A DNA stretch of 64,000 bases from DASQZK01 sp963764345 (GCA_963764345.1 CAVXSF010000032.1:115290-179289), one strand, 5' to 3'; counted from the stretch's first letter, positions 48,031 to 57,199 are shown. Notes: generated from the letters alone by a model not told the origin. Program-made: numbers and translations.

Positions 48031-48421
48031 ACCTGCCTTCCCCCCGATAGAGGAGAGCCGCCCGCCGCCATGTTTTGTGTGTTGCATGGTGGCGGGTCTG
48101 GGGAGGGGCTGTGGTGTGGGATGTGAAAAGTGAATTTTGAGAGCGGGTAGTATTATCATGAGCAAAGTCCGATTCCTGATACCACTATTATGGTTAACCG
48201 ACTTGTCAGTCGTGGTTACATTCCTTTTGTGGTGATGTATAAAATCATATACCTGCAATTAAATAGACTGAACCGGTTATTCTAACGCGAAACCGCTGTG
48301 AACGAGACCTCATGGGAGCTTTTGGGATACATTGGTGGGAGAGGTGCACTGGTCTCGGTAAGTCTGGATTAACCGCCTACTCCTTAAGCGAAAGTTTTTT
48401 ATTTCTTTATTTAAGTTATTT

Positions 48422-48865
48422 CTACCTTGTTGTCAGATTCATTCGACAGACTTCTAATTCTCGTTTTATAAACACAATCTTATCAAGTTTCTTGACCTTA
48501 TAATTCATAAAATTCTTTTTAGTCGAAAAATGGTTATTCACGTAAAACTGCATATTTTCTGATTTATAGAAATCAGATTTTAGTAATTGTCCAATCTTTA
48601 ATCCACGAAAATAGTTTGGCTTTAAATAGATCATTACTTTTCCACCTTTAGGATTACCGTAAATATTTTTCTGATCTTGGTTTTTAAATACATTCACGGC
48701 TTTTATTATAGAAGTATCAAGGTTGAAGTATTGAATGTCTGTTGTTTGCAGATTCTCAATATAAAAATAAATTGTGTCTTTTGAAATTGTCGGCATTGAA
48801 CATTTCTGTCCATAAGTTGCCAAATTTAAAAGTAGTATTGATAATATCAAGATACATCTTTTCAT
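48422..48865 (-). CDS. Hypothetical exported protein
   Basis: 147 residues with a clear Sec signal (MKRCILILSILLLNLATYGQ) and an AT-rich mature part with many Lys, Asn and Tyr (YFYIENLQTTDIQYFNLD). No transmembrane helix after the signal. The codon use is more AT-rich than in the core genes, as in the other minus-strand genes of this island. I do not recognise the family. Flanked by non-coding sequence on both sides. Confidence 0.65.
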   Translation of the reverse strand: MKRCILILSILLLNLATYGQKCSMPTISKDTIYFYIENLQTTDIQYFNLDTSIIKAVNVFKNQDQKNIYGNPKGGKVMIYLKPNYFRGLKIGQLLKSDFYKSENMQFYVNNHFSTKKNFMNYKVKKLDKIVFIKRELEVCRMNLTTR

Positions 48866-49133
48866 AATCGCTTGTCTTTTTTTACGATAACCGCTGTCGA
48901 AAGCTCAATAAATAATCGAAAATTGCAATTTTCTTTGATTAATGAGTAAAGGCGGGTGTTGTTTTTTCCCCGGTCTGGTCTGATGACAAATCACGTTCTC
49001 CCGCACCGATTTTCCCTTTGTCCGGGAATTTTGATAGTTGATTTAAATTTGGATGAATGGTAAAATTAGGACATTTACTCATGGTTATTCTTTGTTGGGT
49101 CGTACTTTCAAAGATAACCATTCGGGGTTGTTC

Positions 49134-49676
49134 TTAACTGACCAACCCTTTTTTCTTTATTTCCAAATATTTACCGGACACCAGTGGTTTAGTTATAGTA
49201 CTTACATAAAGAATACTTACTCCTAATATCTGAAATAATATCGTCCAAAAATTTAATCTTTTCTGTCGTGCCTTTAAATTGTTTAGTTCCTCTTTAACTT
49301 TAATTTTTTGATCTGTTGCCTTGTTTGCATTCGACATAAATTTTTGGCCATCCTTATAAATTTCAGCGTTTATTGAACTATCAACTTTATATTGGCTTCT
49401 GGGTAACTCCAAAGTTACTCTTACGTCCCGTAATGCCCCAATATATTTACCATAAAAATCATTTTTAATTGAATCCGGTATTACAGGTATCGCAAATAAA
49501 ATTTGATTAGTAGTTAAAAGACTTGCTGCTTTTGAAACAGCAATATCATACCTAATAATATCCTGCTTCACTCTTTCTAAATACAAAAACAGACTATCGT
49601 GTTCTGCTTGTTTGTTATCAATTCCATTTTGAAGACCAGGATTGAATATTAACAATACTGTGGATATTAGCACCAA
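49134..49676 (-). CDS. Hypothetical protein with N- and C-terminal membrane helices
   Basis: 180 residues. A hydrophobic N-terminal segment (MVLISTVLLIFNPG), a long Lys/Asp-rich helical middle likely to form a coiled coil (KVKEELNNLKARQKRL), and a second hydrophobic helix near the end (FWTILFQILGVSILYVSTI). The topology suggests two membrane passes with the middle in the periplasm. The true start may be further upstream, where the frame is not supported. AT-rich, island-type composition. Function unknown. Confidence 0.6.
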   Translation of the reverse strand: MVLISTVLLIFNPGLQNGIDNKQAEHDSLFLYLERVKQDIIRYDIAVSKAASLLTTNQILFAIPVIPDSIKNDFYGKYIGALRDVRVTLELPRSQYKVDSSINAEIYKDGQKFMSNANKATDQKIKVKEELNNLKARQKRLNFWTILFQILGVSILYVSTITKPLVSGKYLEIKKKGLVS

Positions 49677-50077
49677 TGCACTTCCTAATAAAAGTGTGAA
49701 TTTTGATATTCAGTTTTGCATCTTAAAATAAAGATACATTTTTTCTCCGAATTGACGTATTCGGAAGGAGGATAGGTAGCTGTGGCACATATACGCCTTG
49801 TGGTGCGTTAATTGTTTGTCTATCAGTTTTGAGCTTCCATTTCTCCATACTTTTCCAGTTTTTTAATTGTCGAAATTAAATTGTCAGTTTCTCAATTAAA
49901 AAACATTGTAAAACATTTTTTTACTAATTCTGTATCTTGAGTTCAGATAGATTTCAACCCATCTTTTCTCCTGGTCTGGCCTTATGACAAATCTCGGTCA
50001 CCCGCACCATGGTTATAAATATGATAAAACCGGCCGGGTAGTTATGGTTTGAAATGTTGCATGATATTTTAAACGTT

Positions 50078-50110
50078 AGACCTGACAGGTTTTGAAAACC
50101 TGTCAGGTCT
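50078..50110. repeat. 33-nt perfect hairpin
   Basis: AGACCTGACAGGTTTT, one G, then its exact complement. A similar hairpin with CCCTGACAGGGT arms is at 53263-53291. Such CTGACAGG hairpins are recurrent in Bacteroidota spacers. Confidence 0.85.
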
Positions 50111-50505
50111 GGAATGTATCCAAAACTTCCGGCAACCCACCTGACCGGTATGTAAAAAAGCTGGCTCCATTTTGAAGGGATTGTGCATCAAACACCGGAA
50201 GACCCCGGTTTATAAGGCCCGTATAAAGCGTTCTTTTAAAAATTGGCATTATTTGGTTTACAGCTAAACGAATCTCCATTTTTACCAGAACGCGAAAAAT
50301 ATGTCCGGTAGCTGGATGATATCAAACCTAATACCCGGCTTTTAACACCAAAACAGGAAACCGGGCAAAACGGCAAAAGAAACACACCGGCAGGGACAGT
50401 ATAAAATCATTTAATCCCCTTAGTGTATAGCTTTGATCGACAACGGTTAAGCCCAACACAAATTGTAAAACACAATTGAGCCTGCATTTTGATCCACACT
50501 ACAAT

Positions 50506-50547
50506 AAAAAAGAGGTAGATGGTTAATCAACAAGCTACCTCTTTTTT
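50506..50547 (-). terminator. Terminator-like hairpin
   Basis: AAAAAAGAGGTAG against CTACCTCTTTTTT with a 16-base loop; works in either direction. Sits 46 bases beyond the methyltransferase stop. Confidence 0.75.
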
Positions 50548-50592
50548 GGGTTCAAATGTGCCTTAATTCCTAATTTGTTATGCCGTCGTACT

Positions 50593-51476
50593 TTATTTCA
50601 TCTTTTTAATTGTCGTTGTTTTAAAATCGTATTCGTTAATCTCGAATTTTTTCAGGTCAAATTGTTTATTATCAAGATATTTCTCAATAAATGGCAAATC
50701 TGGTGCATAATGGAAACATCCACCAACTTTCAATGAATTCAAAATATTCATATAAGTTTTTCCATATTCAATATAGTTTCCGTCTTCTCTCAAATTATGG
50801 TGATTGAAATGATTGGAAAATCCTAAGTTACTGACTATTGTTCCCCATTTTTCTTTTCCGATAATCGTATTCCAACCAATCTACTGTTATCAAGTTTGAG
50901 GTTGTAAACTTAAATCTGTCGATTCCAAAGGCTTCAAGCCCTTGATTTTTGGAGATAATTAACTAAAAGCCCTTGTTTTCCACAACCAATATCTAAAACA
51001 GGTTGCAGTAAATGTTTAATATCAATTTTTAAAACATTGATTTGTAAATCAGGGCAATATTCTGAACAAGCAACTGGATTGACATCTTTGTTGTCATTTT
51101 TATAAATTTTCTCAGCAAAAGGATTACTATTTTTAATCCACTCTTTTAGTTTTTCATAATGATTTTTAGAAATTTCTTCAATCGAATCTGTTTTTGTCTG
51201 AAAGCTATCAAATAAATCAGCATATATTGTTCTTAAATTGTTTTTTGCTTTTGAATCAAACGAATAATATTGATTTATTCTGCAAAATTCTTCTATAGCT
51301 TTATCAGTAGCGTAATCAATTAAGGTTTCTTTTGAATCTGGATTTAACTTATCAATATTTGAAATGGCTTTAACTGTTTCTTCAGCAAATTGGAAAAAAT
51401 CCAATCTATCAAGAAAAATATTCTTGCCTTGATTAAACTCTATTTGGTTATCAATATTTTCTATAAATCTATTCAT
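50593..51476 (-). CDS. Class I SAM-dependent methyltransferase, two frameshifts
   Basis: The start at 51476 (MNRFIENIDNQIEFNQGKN) begins a helical N-terminal region of about 140 residues. The SAM motif I is VLDIGCGKQGLLVNYL. The frame then changes near 50940 to read GLEAFGIDRFKFTTSN and ITVDWLEYDYG, and changes again near 50835 to KEKWGTIVSNLGFSNHFNHH, ending with VGGCFHYAPDLPFIEKYL. About 294 residues restored. The methyltransferase fold is convincing from GCGKQG, the acidic residue after motif II and the post-III block. Substrate unknown. AT-rich, same strand as the other island genes. Directly followed upstream by an attC-like palindrome. Confidence 0.7.
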
Positions 51477-51498
51477 CTGTACTGGTCTCATTGTATGC

Positions 51499-51602
51499 GG
51501 CATAACGTTTCGGCGGTATGTGCAGTTGCCGGTTTCCAGAGTAGAATTCAATACCATATGAGAAGTAGGCAATTGCATATACCGACCTGTTGTGTGCAGG
51601 CC
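51499..51602. repeat. attC-like imperfect palindrome between two AT-rich genes
   Basis: Left arm GCATAACG...CGGTATGTGCAGTTGCC, right arm GGCAATTGCATATACCG...GTTGTGTGC; the arms pair over about 30 bases with a central loop of about 30. The ends carry AAC and GTT at mirrored positions, as in integron recombination sites, though the core deviates from the strict GTTRRRY at one base. Confidence 0.5.
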
Positions 51603-51608
51603 ATTTTA

Positions 51609-52061
51609 TTAATTTTTATTTTTGATCAAGTTTTCGAGTCTGTCAATCGTTTCAATAATTGCAGTATAGTAAAATTGTCCTGCCGAATATTCTTGTTTTA
51701 CTCGTCCGATTTCGTAATGATAATGTTGAGCGGTTATCTTATCAATATTTAGTTGTCCAATTGCTGCCATAAATTTGAATTCATTGAATTTTCTATCAGG
51801 CCATTCGCCTTTTGAGATTAGTCTTTTTGCAACCTGTCCTTTAGTCCCGTCCGTAAAAATATGTTGTTCTATTTCGACTATGTCTCCAGGAAAAAATTCA
51901 AATAATTCGCTAGCATCTAAATCATCATATTTTTTGTTATCAACTATTTCAAATTGGTCATTCTGTATGTGTTTTGCATCAATTGGAACCCATGAATCTG
52001 TTCCATCAATCAGATGAATGTATATTTTCCGTATCATCAGTCTTTTTCTAGGCTTGCACAC
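51609..52061 (-). CDS. Hypothetical protein in a palindrome-bounded cassette
   Basis: 150 residues: MCKPRKRLMIRKIYIHLIDG then acidic DLDASELFEFFPGDIVEIEQH and TDGTKGQVAKRLISKGEWPD. No signal or membrane segment. The likely true start is MIRKIYIHLIDGTDSW (ATG at 52037). The gene is bracketed by inverted copies of GTTGTGTGCARGCC (51589-51602 and 52052-52065), so it looks like a self-contained cassette. AT-rich. I do not recognise the family. Confidence 0.6.
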   Translation of the reverse strand: MCKPRKRLMIRKIYIHLIDGTDSWVPIDAKHIQNDQFEIVDNKKYDDLDASELFEFFPGDIVEIEQHIFTDGTKGQVAKRLISKGEWPDRKFNEFKFMAAIGQLNIDKITAQHYHYEIGRVKQEYSAGQFYYTAIIETIDRLENLIKNKN

Positions 52062-52151
52062 AACGAGTGGCTAAACACACCCATTGTGTTTACTCCTCAA
52101 ATTTGAGGAGTATGCGTTACTGTTGCATTTATTTTGCATATGTGTTCAGCC
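52051..52151. repeat. Second attC-like palindromic region
   Basis: Begins GGCTTGCACACAACG, then GGCTAAACACA (52069-52079) mirrored by TGTGTTCAGCC (52141-52151), with a perfect 20-bp palindrome ACTCCTCAAATTTGAGGAGT at 52092-52111. The right core site is missing, as if truncated. Confidence 0.5.
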
Positions 52152-52189
52152 CCTTTTTTTAGTTTAGTTAAATAAATATAATGACAATT

Positions 52190-52462
52190 TTACAAATCCA
52201 GGTTATCCATCTGACTTTTTATTTGATCAAAGCCACTTTGAGTTATATAGGTGGGTATCTCCGTCGTCTTACCGCTTGAATGTCCCGTCATATTTTGAAT
52301 ATACCTTAAATCTGCCCCATTTTCCAAACTGTGTGTGGCATACGTGTGCCGAAGGGTATGAAGTGTCGTCTTCTTTTTTAGCCAGGCAGCTTTTACTGCA
52401 GCCTGGAGCAATTGAAAATAACCACTGTACCATAAGTTGTTTAAGGTATTTTTCTCCTTCTT
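52190..52462 (-). pseudogene. Tyrosine recombinase (integrase) C-terminal remnant
   Basis: About 90 codons of a phage-type integrase catalytic end: LHTLRHTYATHSLENGADLR and YIQNMTGHSSGKTTEI, carrying the HxxR motif and the G-H of the second His; the residue where the nucleophile Tyr is expected (TTEIYTH in relatives) reads TTEIPTYI, with a Tyr two positions later. The frame is closed upstream by a stop at 52463, so the arm-binding and most of the catalytic domain are missing. Bacteroidota integrases commonly end KSPLDNLD; here KSQMDNLDL. A relic of the element that formed this island. Confidence 0.8.
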
Positions 52463-52477
52463 CTACCTCAGGTGTCC

Positions 52478-52590
52478 TCATGTGCCTCATATGGCTCCCT
52501 TCTTCCTCCTTATGTGACCTCATGTGCTCTATGTGGTTCCCTTCTTCCTTCTTATGTGACCTCATGTGCCTTATGTGGTTCCTACAGCTA
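52478..52590. repeat. Three about 41-bp tandem repeats
   Basis: Units of the type CTCATGTGCCTTATGTGGTT followed by CCCTTCTTCCTTCTTATGTG. Immediately upstream of the integrase remnant. Confidence 0.8.
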
Positions 52591-52593
52591 ATT

Positions 52594-53260
52594 CTGAACT
52601 AACCGGTAAAATTATTGACTGCGTCAGGGTGATAGTAAATTGAAATTTCACCGGCAGAATGTCTGAACTGTGATTTTGAATGATTTGTGTGATGAACATG
52701 ATGAATAATGATCAATGAGCAATATAAATACTCTGAACTAACCGGTAAAATGATTGATTGCGCCATGGTGATACTAAATTCAATTTTCACCGCCTCGAAA
52801 ACAAGAAATTCAGGCAACACAATCATGACAATCAAAAAAATCACATAAATCATGGTTCAGACAATTTATGTAATGATCAATGAGCTAAATAAATATCCTG
52901 AATTAACCGGTAAAATGATTGACTGCGCCATGGTGATACTAAATTGAAATTTCACCGCCCCGCAAACAAGAAATTCAGGCAACACAATCATGGCAATCAA
53001 TAAAATCACATAAATCATGGTTCAGACAATTTATGTAATGATCAATGAGCTAAATAAATATCCTGAATTAACCGGTAAAATGATTGAGTGCGCCATGGTT
53101 ATAGTAAATTGAAATTTCAACGCCCCGCAAACAAGAAATTCAGGCAACACAATCATGATAATCTAAAAAATCACATAAATCACGGTTCAGACAATTTATA
53201 TGATGATCAGCAATACAAATATTCTGTACTTACCGGTAAAATGATTGGCTGCGCCATGTC
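52594..53260. repeat. Five tandem units of about 140-165 bp
   Basis: ACCGGTAAAATGATTGACTG starts recur at about 52600, 52740, 52905, 53070 and 53231. Each complete unit contains TAAATTGAAATTTCACCGCC and ends with AAATCATGGTTCAGAC (where present) and a CAATGAGC word. Units 3 and 4 are the most alike. Not CRISPR: the units carry no unique spacers of regular length. Confidence 0.88.
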
Positions 53261-53385
53261 AACCCTGACAGGGTCCAAAACCCTGTCAGGGATAGTCGGC
53301 ATCGATATGGGCAACAGGCTAAATGTGTTCATCGTACTTTTCAGGGAAATACGTATAGTTGTCGGATTCCTGAAATAAATCCGTA

Positions 53386-53501
53386 TTTCTCCGCAACCCC
53401 AAAAGCACGGAACCCGGAGCGATAGAGAAGGGTTGGGTTTTGGGGGTTGAGCTTCTCCTTTCCAGGGATCATGAGGGTAGCGACTAATCCCTCTTTCTCA
53501 G
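53386..53501 (+). repeat. Distal copy of the tRNA-Ser 3'-end repeat (att-like)
   Basis: Begins TTTCTCCGCAACCCCAAAAG, matching the tRNA-Ser 3' end and its downstream bases, continues GGAACCCGGAGCGATAG and GGGATCATGAGGGTAGCGAC, and ends TAATCCCTCTTTCTC. Diverged from the left copies. Marks the right boundary of the 47.0-53.5 kb island. Confidence 0.82.
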
Positions 53502-53638
53502 AAATCCCAAAATCCTATTTTCATAAGATGACTGGAGGCAGGATCCATGTTCTTCCAATTCAAAGATCTTTTCTAAAACAAGAGACCTGAAACCGGAAGC
53601 GAATTTCAAAGAACTATAGAAAGAATAAGAAGGAGATA

Positions 53639-54103
53639 GTGTATTTTGCACCAGCTTTTCAAAAATCATGCTCATATATTTTAAATACAGACTTTTCAAA
53701 TTTCAGGGATGCGCAAATTCAGTTTGATATCTACGAATTATCCACAAGAATCGCCAGAAAGTATATTTGGGAAATGCGTACTTATTTCGCCGTTAAAAGC
53801 GATAGCACGTTGTTAGAGGTTATTAGGGAAAATCCTGATACAATACTTATAACAGGTATTGGGAATATTTTTGCTTATAAAGCTCGGGATTCAGCCCTAA
53901 ACATTGCAGGTTCTATGTCCGCCGCATATTTTAAAGATCTTTACTTTAATAAGGATTTCGCTGAAGCAACTTATGAAGATTGGCGAATTTTATTTGATGA
54001 CTTGCTGGAAAAAAATGAAAGATTTGCTACAAAACCTGAGGATTGTTATAGAATGATCAATGATAAACCAATATTAAGAAGGTATAAACAAGCAAAAAGA
54101 TAG
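53639..54103 (+). CDS. Hypothetical protein, possibly a C-terminal fragment
   Basis: 154 residues from a GTG at 53639; a later ATG within the frame (MRTYFAVKSD) is an alternative start. The sequence is soluble-looking with alternating strands and helices (FDIYELSTRIARKYIWEM, FDDLLEKNERFATKPEDCYR). It begins right after the island's right repeat, so it may be the surviving 3' part of a gene disrupted by the insertion. It stops 39 bases before the rhamnosidase start. I do not recognise a family. Confidence 0.5.
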   Translation: MYFAPAFQKSCSYILNTDFSNFRDAQIQFDIYELSTRIARKYIWEMRTYFAVKSDSTLLEVIRENPDTILITGIGNIFAYKARDSALNIAGSMSAAYFKDLYFNKDFAEATYEDWRILFDDLLEKNERFATKPEDCYRMINDKPILRRYKQAKR

Positions 54104-54142
54104 AACGTGAAACTTTACTTATATTTACAATTTATCCTGCAT

Positions 54143-56887
54143 ATGAAAACAAATATCCTGCTCATCGCGATCGCAATCATAGCGGTCTCATGCTCAAAAT
54201 CAGGGATCTCTCCCTCTCACCTCACCTGCGAATACCTTAAGGACCCATCTGTGGTTGATGTAAGAAATCCCCGGCTGGCCTGGATCAACATGGCAAAGAC
54301 CGGCGAACGTGACCAGAAACAGACTGCATACGAAATACGCGTAGCTTCTTCCAAAAGCAAACTGTCGGAACCGGACCTCTGGAACAGCGGCAAAATTGAA
54401 TCGGAACAGTCATTCCGGGTGGAATACAATGGTAAACCTCTAACCTCCCGACAGGAATGCTGGTGGCAGGTTCGCACACAGGATAAAGATGGCAATCTCT
54501 CGCGCTGGAGCGAAGCCGGGTTCTGGCGTATGGGACTCCTGGACTCTTCCGACTGGAAGGCTCAATGGATCGGCGCACCCTGGCAGGGTGAGGAAGCCCT
54601 GCCCAAACCGGTGGGCGGACCCGATGCCCGTCTCACTGAAATGCCCCCTCCTGCCCCGATGTTCAGGAAAGAATTCTCCGTGGATAAAAAGGTGACCAAG
54701 GCGGTGGCCTTTGTAACCGGACTCGGCTACTTCGAACTTTATCTTAACGGGAAAAAGGTTGGCGACGATGTTTTGGTCCCCAATCAGACCAATTACGGGA
54801 AACGACCCGGACTGGAAGATGAATACATCCCTGTAGCGGATAACTTCAGGGGCTACAAGGTCATGTACCTTGCATATGATCTCAAGGATCAGTTGAAGCA
54901 CGGGGCAAACGTCCTGGGAAGCATCCTGGGAAACGGCTTTTATAATTCCGCGAAACACTGGACCCGCTCGTATGGTTCGCCCCGCTTTTTGTGCCAGGTA
55001 TACCTCACCTATTCCGACGGCACCGAAAAGGTGATCACAAGCGATACTTCATGGAAGGCCTCCAAAAGTGCCATCATCAGTGACATGGTCTATTACGGTG
55101 AACAATATGATGCCCGGAAAGAACAGCCGGGCTGGTGTGCCCCCGGTTTTGACGACACCGGCTGGGAATCCGCCGTTCTGCGAAAACCTCCCGAAGGAAA
55201 ACTGGTTGCCCATACCGCCCGTCCCGATAAGGTCACAAAACAGATTGCCCCCATCCTCATCAAGAAAAATGATAACGGGGATTATCTTGTCGATTTTGGC
55301 GTGGAAATCTCGGGCCGGCTGAGGCTGAATGATGTGGAAGGCCCTGCCGGACAAAAAATCGACATCAAATATATCAGCAATATCTACTCAGGAGACAACT
55401 CTTACACCTTCCGCGGAGAGGGTCCCGAAAACTATGCATCCCGGTTTAACTGGTTTGTTTTTTCGGCCGTTGAAATTCACAACTGGCCGGGTATACTGAA
55501 ACCGGAACAGGTGACGGCTGAGGCGGTAAATACAGGGATAGAGGAAACCGCTACATTTGAAACTTCCGATACCTTGTTTAACGACATCAACAAGATATGG
55601 AAGCGCAGCCAGCTCGACAATATGCACGGAGGCATTGCCAGCGACTGTCCCCACCGCGAACGTTCGCCATATACCGGTGACGGTGAGGTGGCCTGCGCAA
55701 CGGTTATGTCCAACTTCGATGCAGCGAATTTTTACCATAAGTGGATCGGGGATATTTACGATGCACAGAATCCTGAAACGGGTTATGTCCCCAACGGCGC
55801 TCCGTGGCAACCCGGATGCGGCGGGGGCGTGGCCTGGGGAGCTGCCATTTGTGTCATGCCCTGGGAATTCTACCTCCACTACGGCGCAAAGGACATGCTG
55901 TCCGATAATTATGAAGGGATGAAAGGCTATGTACGTTATATGCAAACGTGGGTGGATGATGATGGAATTATGTTTTCCCAGGTGCCGGGTCACGACGGGA
56001 AGCCCCTGCGTTGGTTCAACCTTGGAGAATGGTGCACCCCTGGCAAGCAGGTTCCCGATGAAATGGTACATACTTTCTATTTCTGGTTGTGTGCCGATAT
56101 AACGGCCAAAACTGCTGCAATCCTGGGAAATGAAAAAGAGGCAGCGGAATACCAGGCATTGGCTGAAAGGACGAAAGATGCTTTCCATAAACGCTTTTAC
56201 GATGAAGAAAAAGGTACTTACGGAAATCACGGAGGGAATATTTTTGCACTGAAGATGGGCGTGCCGGATGATCAGTACGCAAAAGTAATCCAGGCACTGA
56301 AATCAGATATTAAAGCCGCTGACGGACATCTCGACACCGGCATTTTCGGCACCCGTTTTTTCTTTGAAGTACTGGCTGATAACGGATTGCAGAAGGAAGC
56401 CTTTGAAGCTATGAACAAACGAACCGAACCTTCTTATGGCCATTGGATAGAATTGGGTTCCACAACCACCCGGGAGCAATGGTCCAGGGGAGGTTCACAC
56501 AATCACCCGATGTTCGGCGGGGGACTGACGTGGTTTTACCACGATCTGGCCGGTATGCAGGAAGACGCCGCTGAACCGGGTTATAAGCATATCATCTTCC
56601 GCCCTCAGCCTGTCGGCGGAATGAAATATGTTACCTACTCGAACCTTACACCCTACGGCAAAGCCGGGATTCACTGGGAAAACAAAAACAATGGCTTTAC
56701 CATGGACATTACCGTCCCCGTTGGCAGCCATGCAACAGTTTATGTACCGGCGAAGGATCCGGAAAGCGTTCATGAAAGAGGGAACAGATTCGTCGAAGAC
56801 AAAGGAATGAAATTCTTACGGATGGAAGAGGGGTATGCTGTTTTTACGGTCGGGAGCGGTTCCTATTTATTTGAATCAGCGGAATAG
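54143..56887 (+). CDS. GH78 alpha-L-rhamnosidase, lipoprotein
   Basis: 914 residues. Start at 54143 gives a lipoprotein signal MKTNILLIAIAIIAVSC (Cys17). N-terminal fibronectin-like region (NPRLAWINMAKTGERDQKQTAYEIRV), a rhamnosidase N domain (KAVAFVTGLGYFELYLNGKKVGDD), and the (alpha/alpha)6 catalytic domain with DCPHRERSPYTGDGE, which contains the conserved general-acid Glu region, and later WIELGSTTTREQWS with the second acidic pair. A C-terminal beta-sandwich follows. The enzyme removes terminal alpha-L-rhamnose from polysaccharides such as rhamnogalacturonan or ulvan, or from glycosides. Together with the sulfatase this fits a sulfated rhamnose-containing substrate, an inference. Intact. 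Confidence 0.93.
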   Translation: MKTNILLIAIAIIAVSCSKSGISPSHLTCEYLKDPSVVDVRNPRLAWINMAKTGERDQKQTAYEIRVASSKSKLSEPDLWNSGKIESEQSFRVEYNGKPLTSRQECWWQVRTQDKDGNLSRWSEAGFWRMGLLDSSDWKAQWIGAPWQGEEALPKPVGGPDARLTEMPPPAPMFRKEFSVDKKVTKAVAFVTGLGYFELYLNGKKVGDDVLVPNQTNYGKRPGLEDEYIPVADNFRGYKVMYLAYDLKDQLKHGANVLGSILGNGFYNSAKHWTRSYGSPRFLCQVYLTYSDGTEKVITSDTSWKASKSAIISDMVYYGEQYDARKEQPGWCAPGFDDTGWESAVLRKPPEGKLVAHTARPDKVTKQIAPILIKKNDNGDYLVDFGVEISGRLRLNDVEGPAGQKIDIKYISNIYSGDNSYTFRGEGPENYASRFNWFVFSAVEIHNWPGILKPEQVTAEAVNTGIEETATFETSDTLFNDINKIWKRSQLDNMHGGIASDCPHRERSPYTGDGEVACATVMSNFDAANFYHKWIGDIYDAQNPETGYVPNGAPWQPGCGGGVAWGAAICVMPWEFYLHYGAKDMLSDNYEGMKGYVRYMQTWVDDDGIMFSQVPGHDGKPLRWFNLGEWCTPGKQVPDEMVHTFYFWLCADITAKTAAILGNEKEAAEYQALAERTKDAFHKRFYDEEKGTYGNHGGNIFALKMGVPDDQYAKVIQALKSDIKAADGHLDTGIFGTRFFFEVLADNGLQKEAFEAMNKRTEPSYGHWIELGSTTTREQWSRGGSHNHPMFGGGLTWFYHDLAGMQEDAAEPGYKHIIFRPQPVGGMKYVTYSNLTPYGKAGIHWENKNNGFTMDITVPVGSHATVYVPAKDPESVHERGNRFVEDKGMKFLRMEEGYAVFTVGSGSYLFESAE

Positions 56888-56968
56888 AGGATCATGTTCT
56901 TTAGGCTTATCTTTAAAGATATGATTTAAACTCGTCTTTTAAATAAGATCTACCCACATTCAGCATAA

Positions 56969-57199
56969 ATGAAAAACGATATGGGAAAATGGATGATTAT
57001 CGCGGGTGGAATAATCATCCTCATCGGATTGATCCTTCAGTTTGCACCCTTCCTGTTGAAATGGTTCGGGCATTTACCCGGCGACATCAATATAAAGAAA
57101 GGAAATACGAGGATCTTCTTCCCGGTGACTTCCTTAATACTCATCAGTATTGTCCTGACCATCATCATGAATCTTATCCGGCATTTCAGGAAGTTTTAG
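56969..57199 (+). CDS. DUF2905 small membrane protein
   Basis: 76 residues with two transmembrane helices (about 8-28 and 52-70) and the DUF2905 loop FGHLPGDINIKKGNTRIFFP between them. An ATG four codons in (MGKWMIIAGG) is a possible start. Widespread and of unknown function; probably an inner-membrane protein. It follows the rhamnosidase by 80 bases on the same strand but is unlikely to be functionally related. Confidence 0.88.
   Translation: MKNDMGKWMIIAGGIIILIGLILQFAPFLLKWFGHLPGDINIKKGNTRIFFPVTSLILISIVLTIIMNLIRHFRKF

Larger units (their letters stand above)
47271..48421. other. Repeat-filled island spacer
   Basis: No supported gene. A long plus-strand frame at 47464-48126 is made of repeats. 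Contents: four degenerate about 62-bp repeats (47515-47775), TTACCGA tracts (47812-48030), a GC-rich hairpin (CCCGCCGCCATG against CATGGTGGCGGG, about 48060-48100), and a stretch at about 48280-48390 vaguely like a group II intron 3' end. Confidence 0.7.
49677..50592. other. Non-coding island spacer
   Basis: No supported gene. Contains a 33-nt hairpin (50078-50110) and a terminator-like hairpin (50506-50547) beyond the 3' end of the methyltransferase gene. Confidence 0.7.

Noticed and set aside
47464..48126. A 220-codon plus-strand open frame
   Set aside because: It is made of the 62-bp repeats and TTACCGA tracts; the repeated LPITDYRLPTTDYR peptide is translated simple sequence.
52594..53260. 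CRISPR array
   Set aside because: Units of about 140-165 bp are too long, diverged along their length, and without unique spacers.
55388..56230. A 280-codon minus-strand frame
   Set aside because: Antisense to the GH78 catalytic domain.
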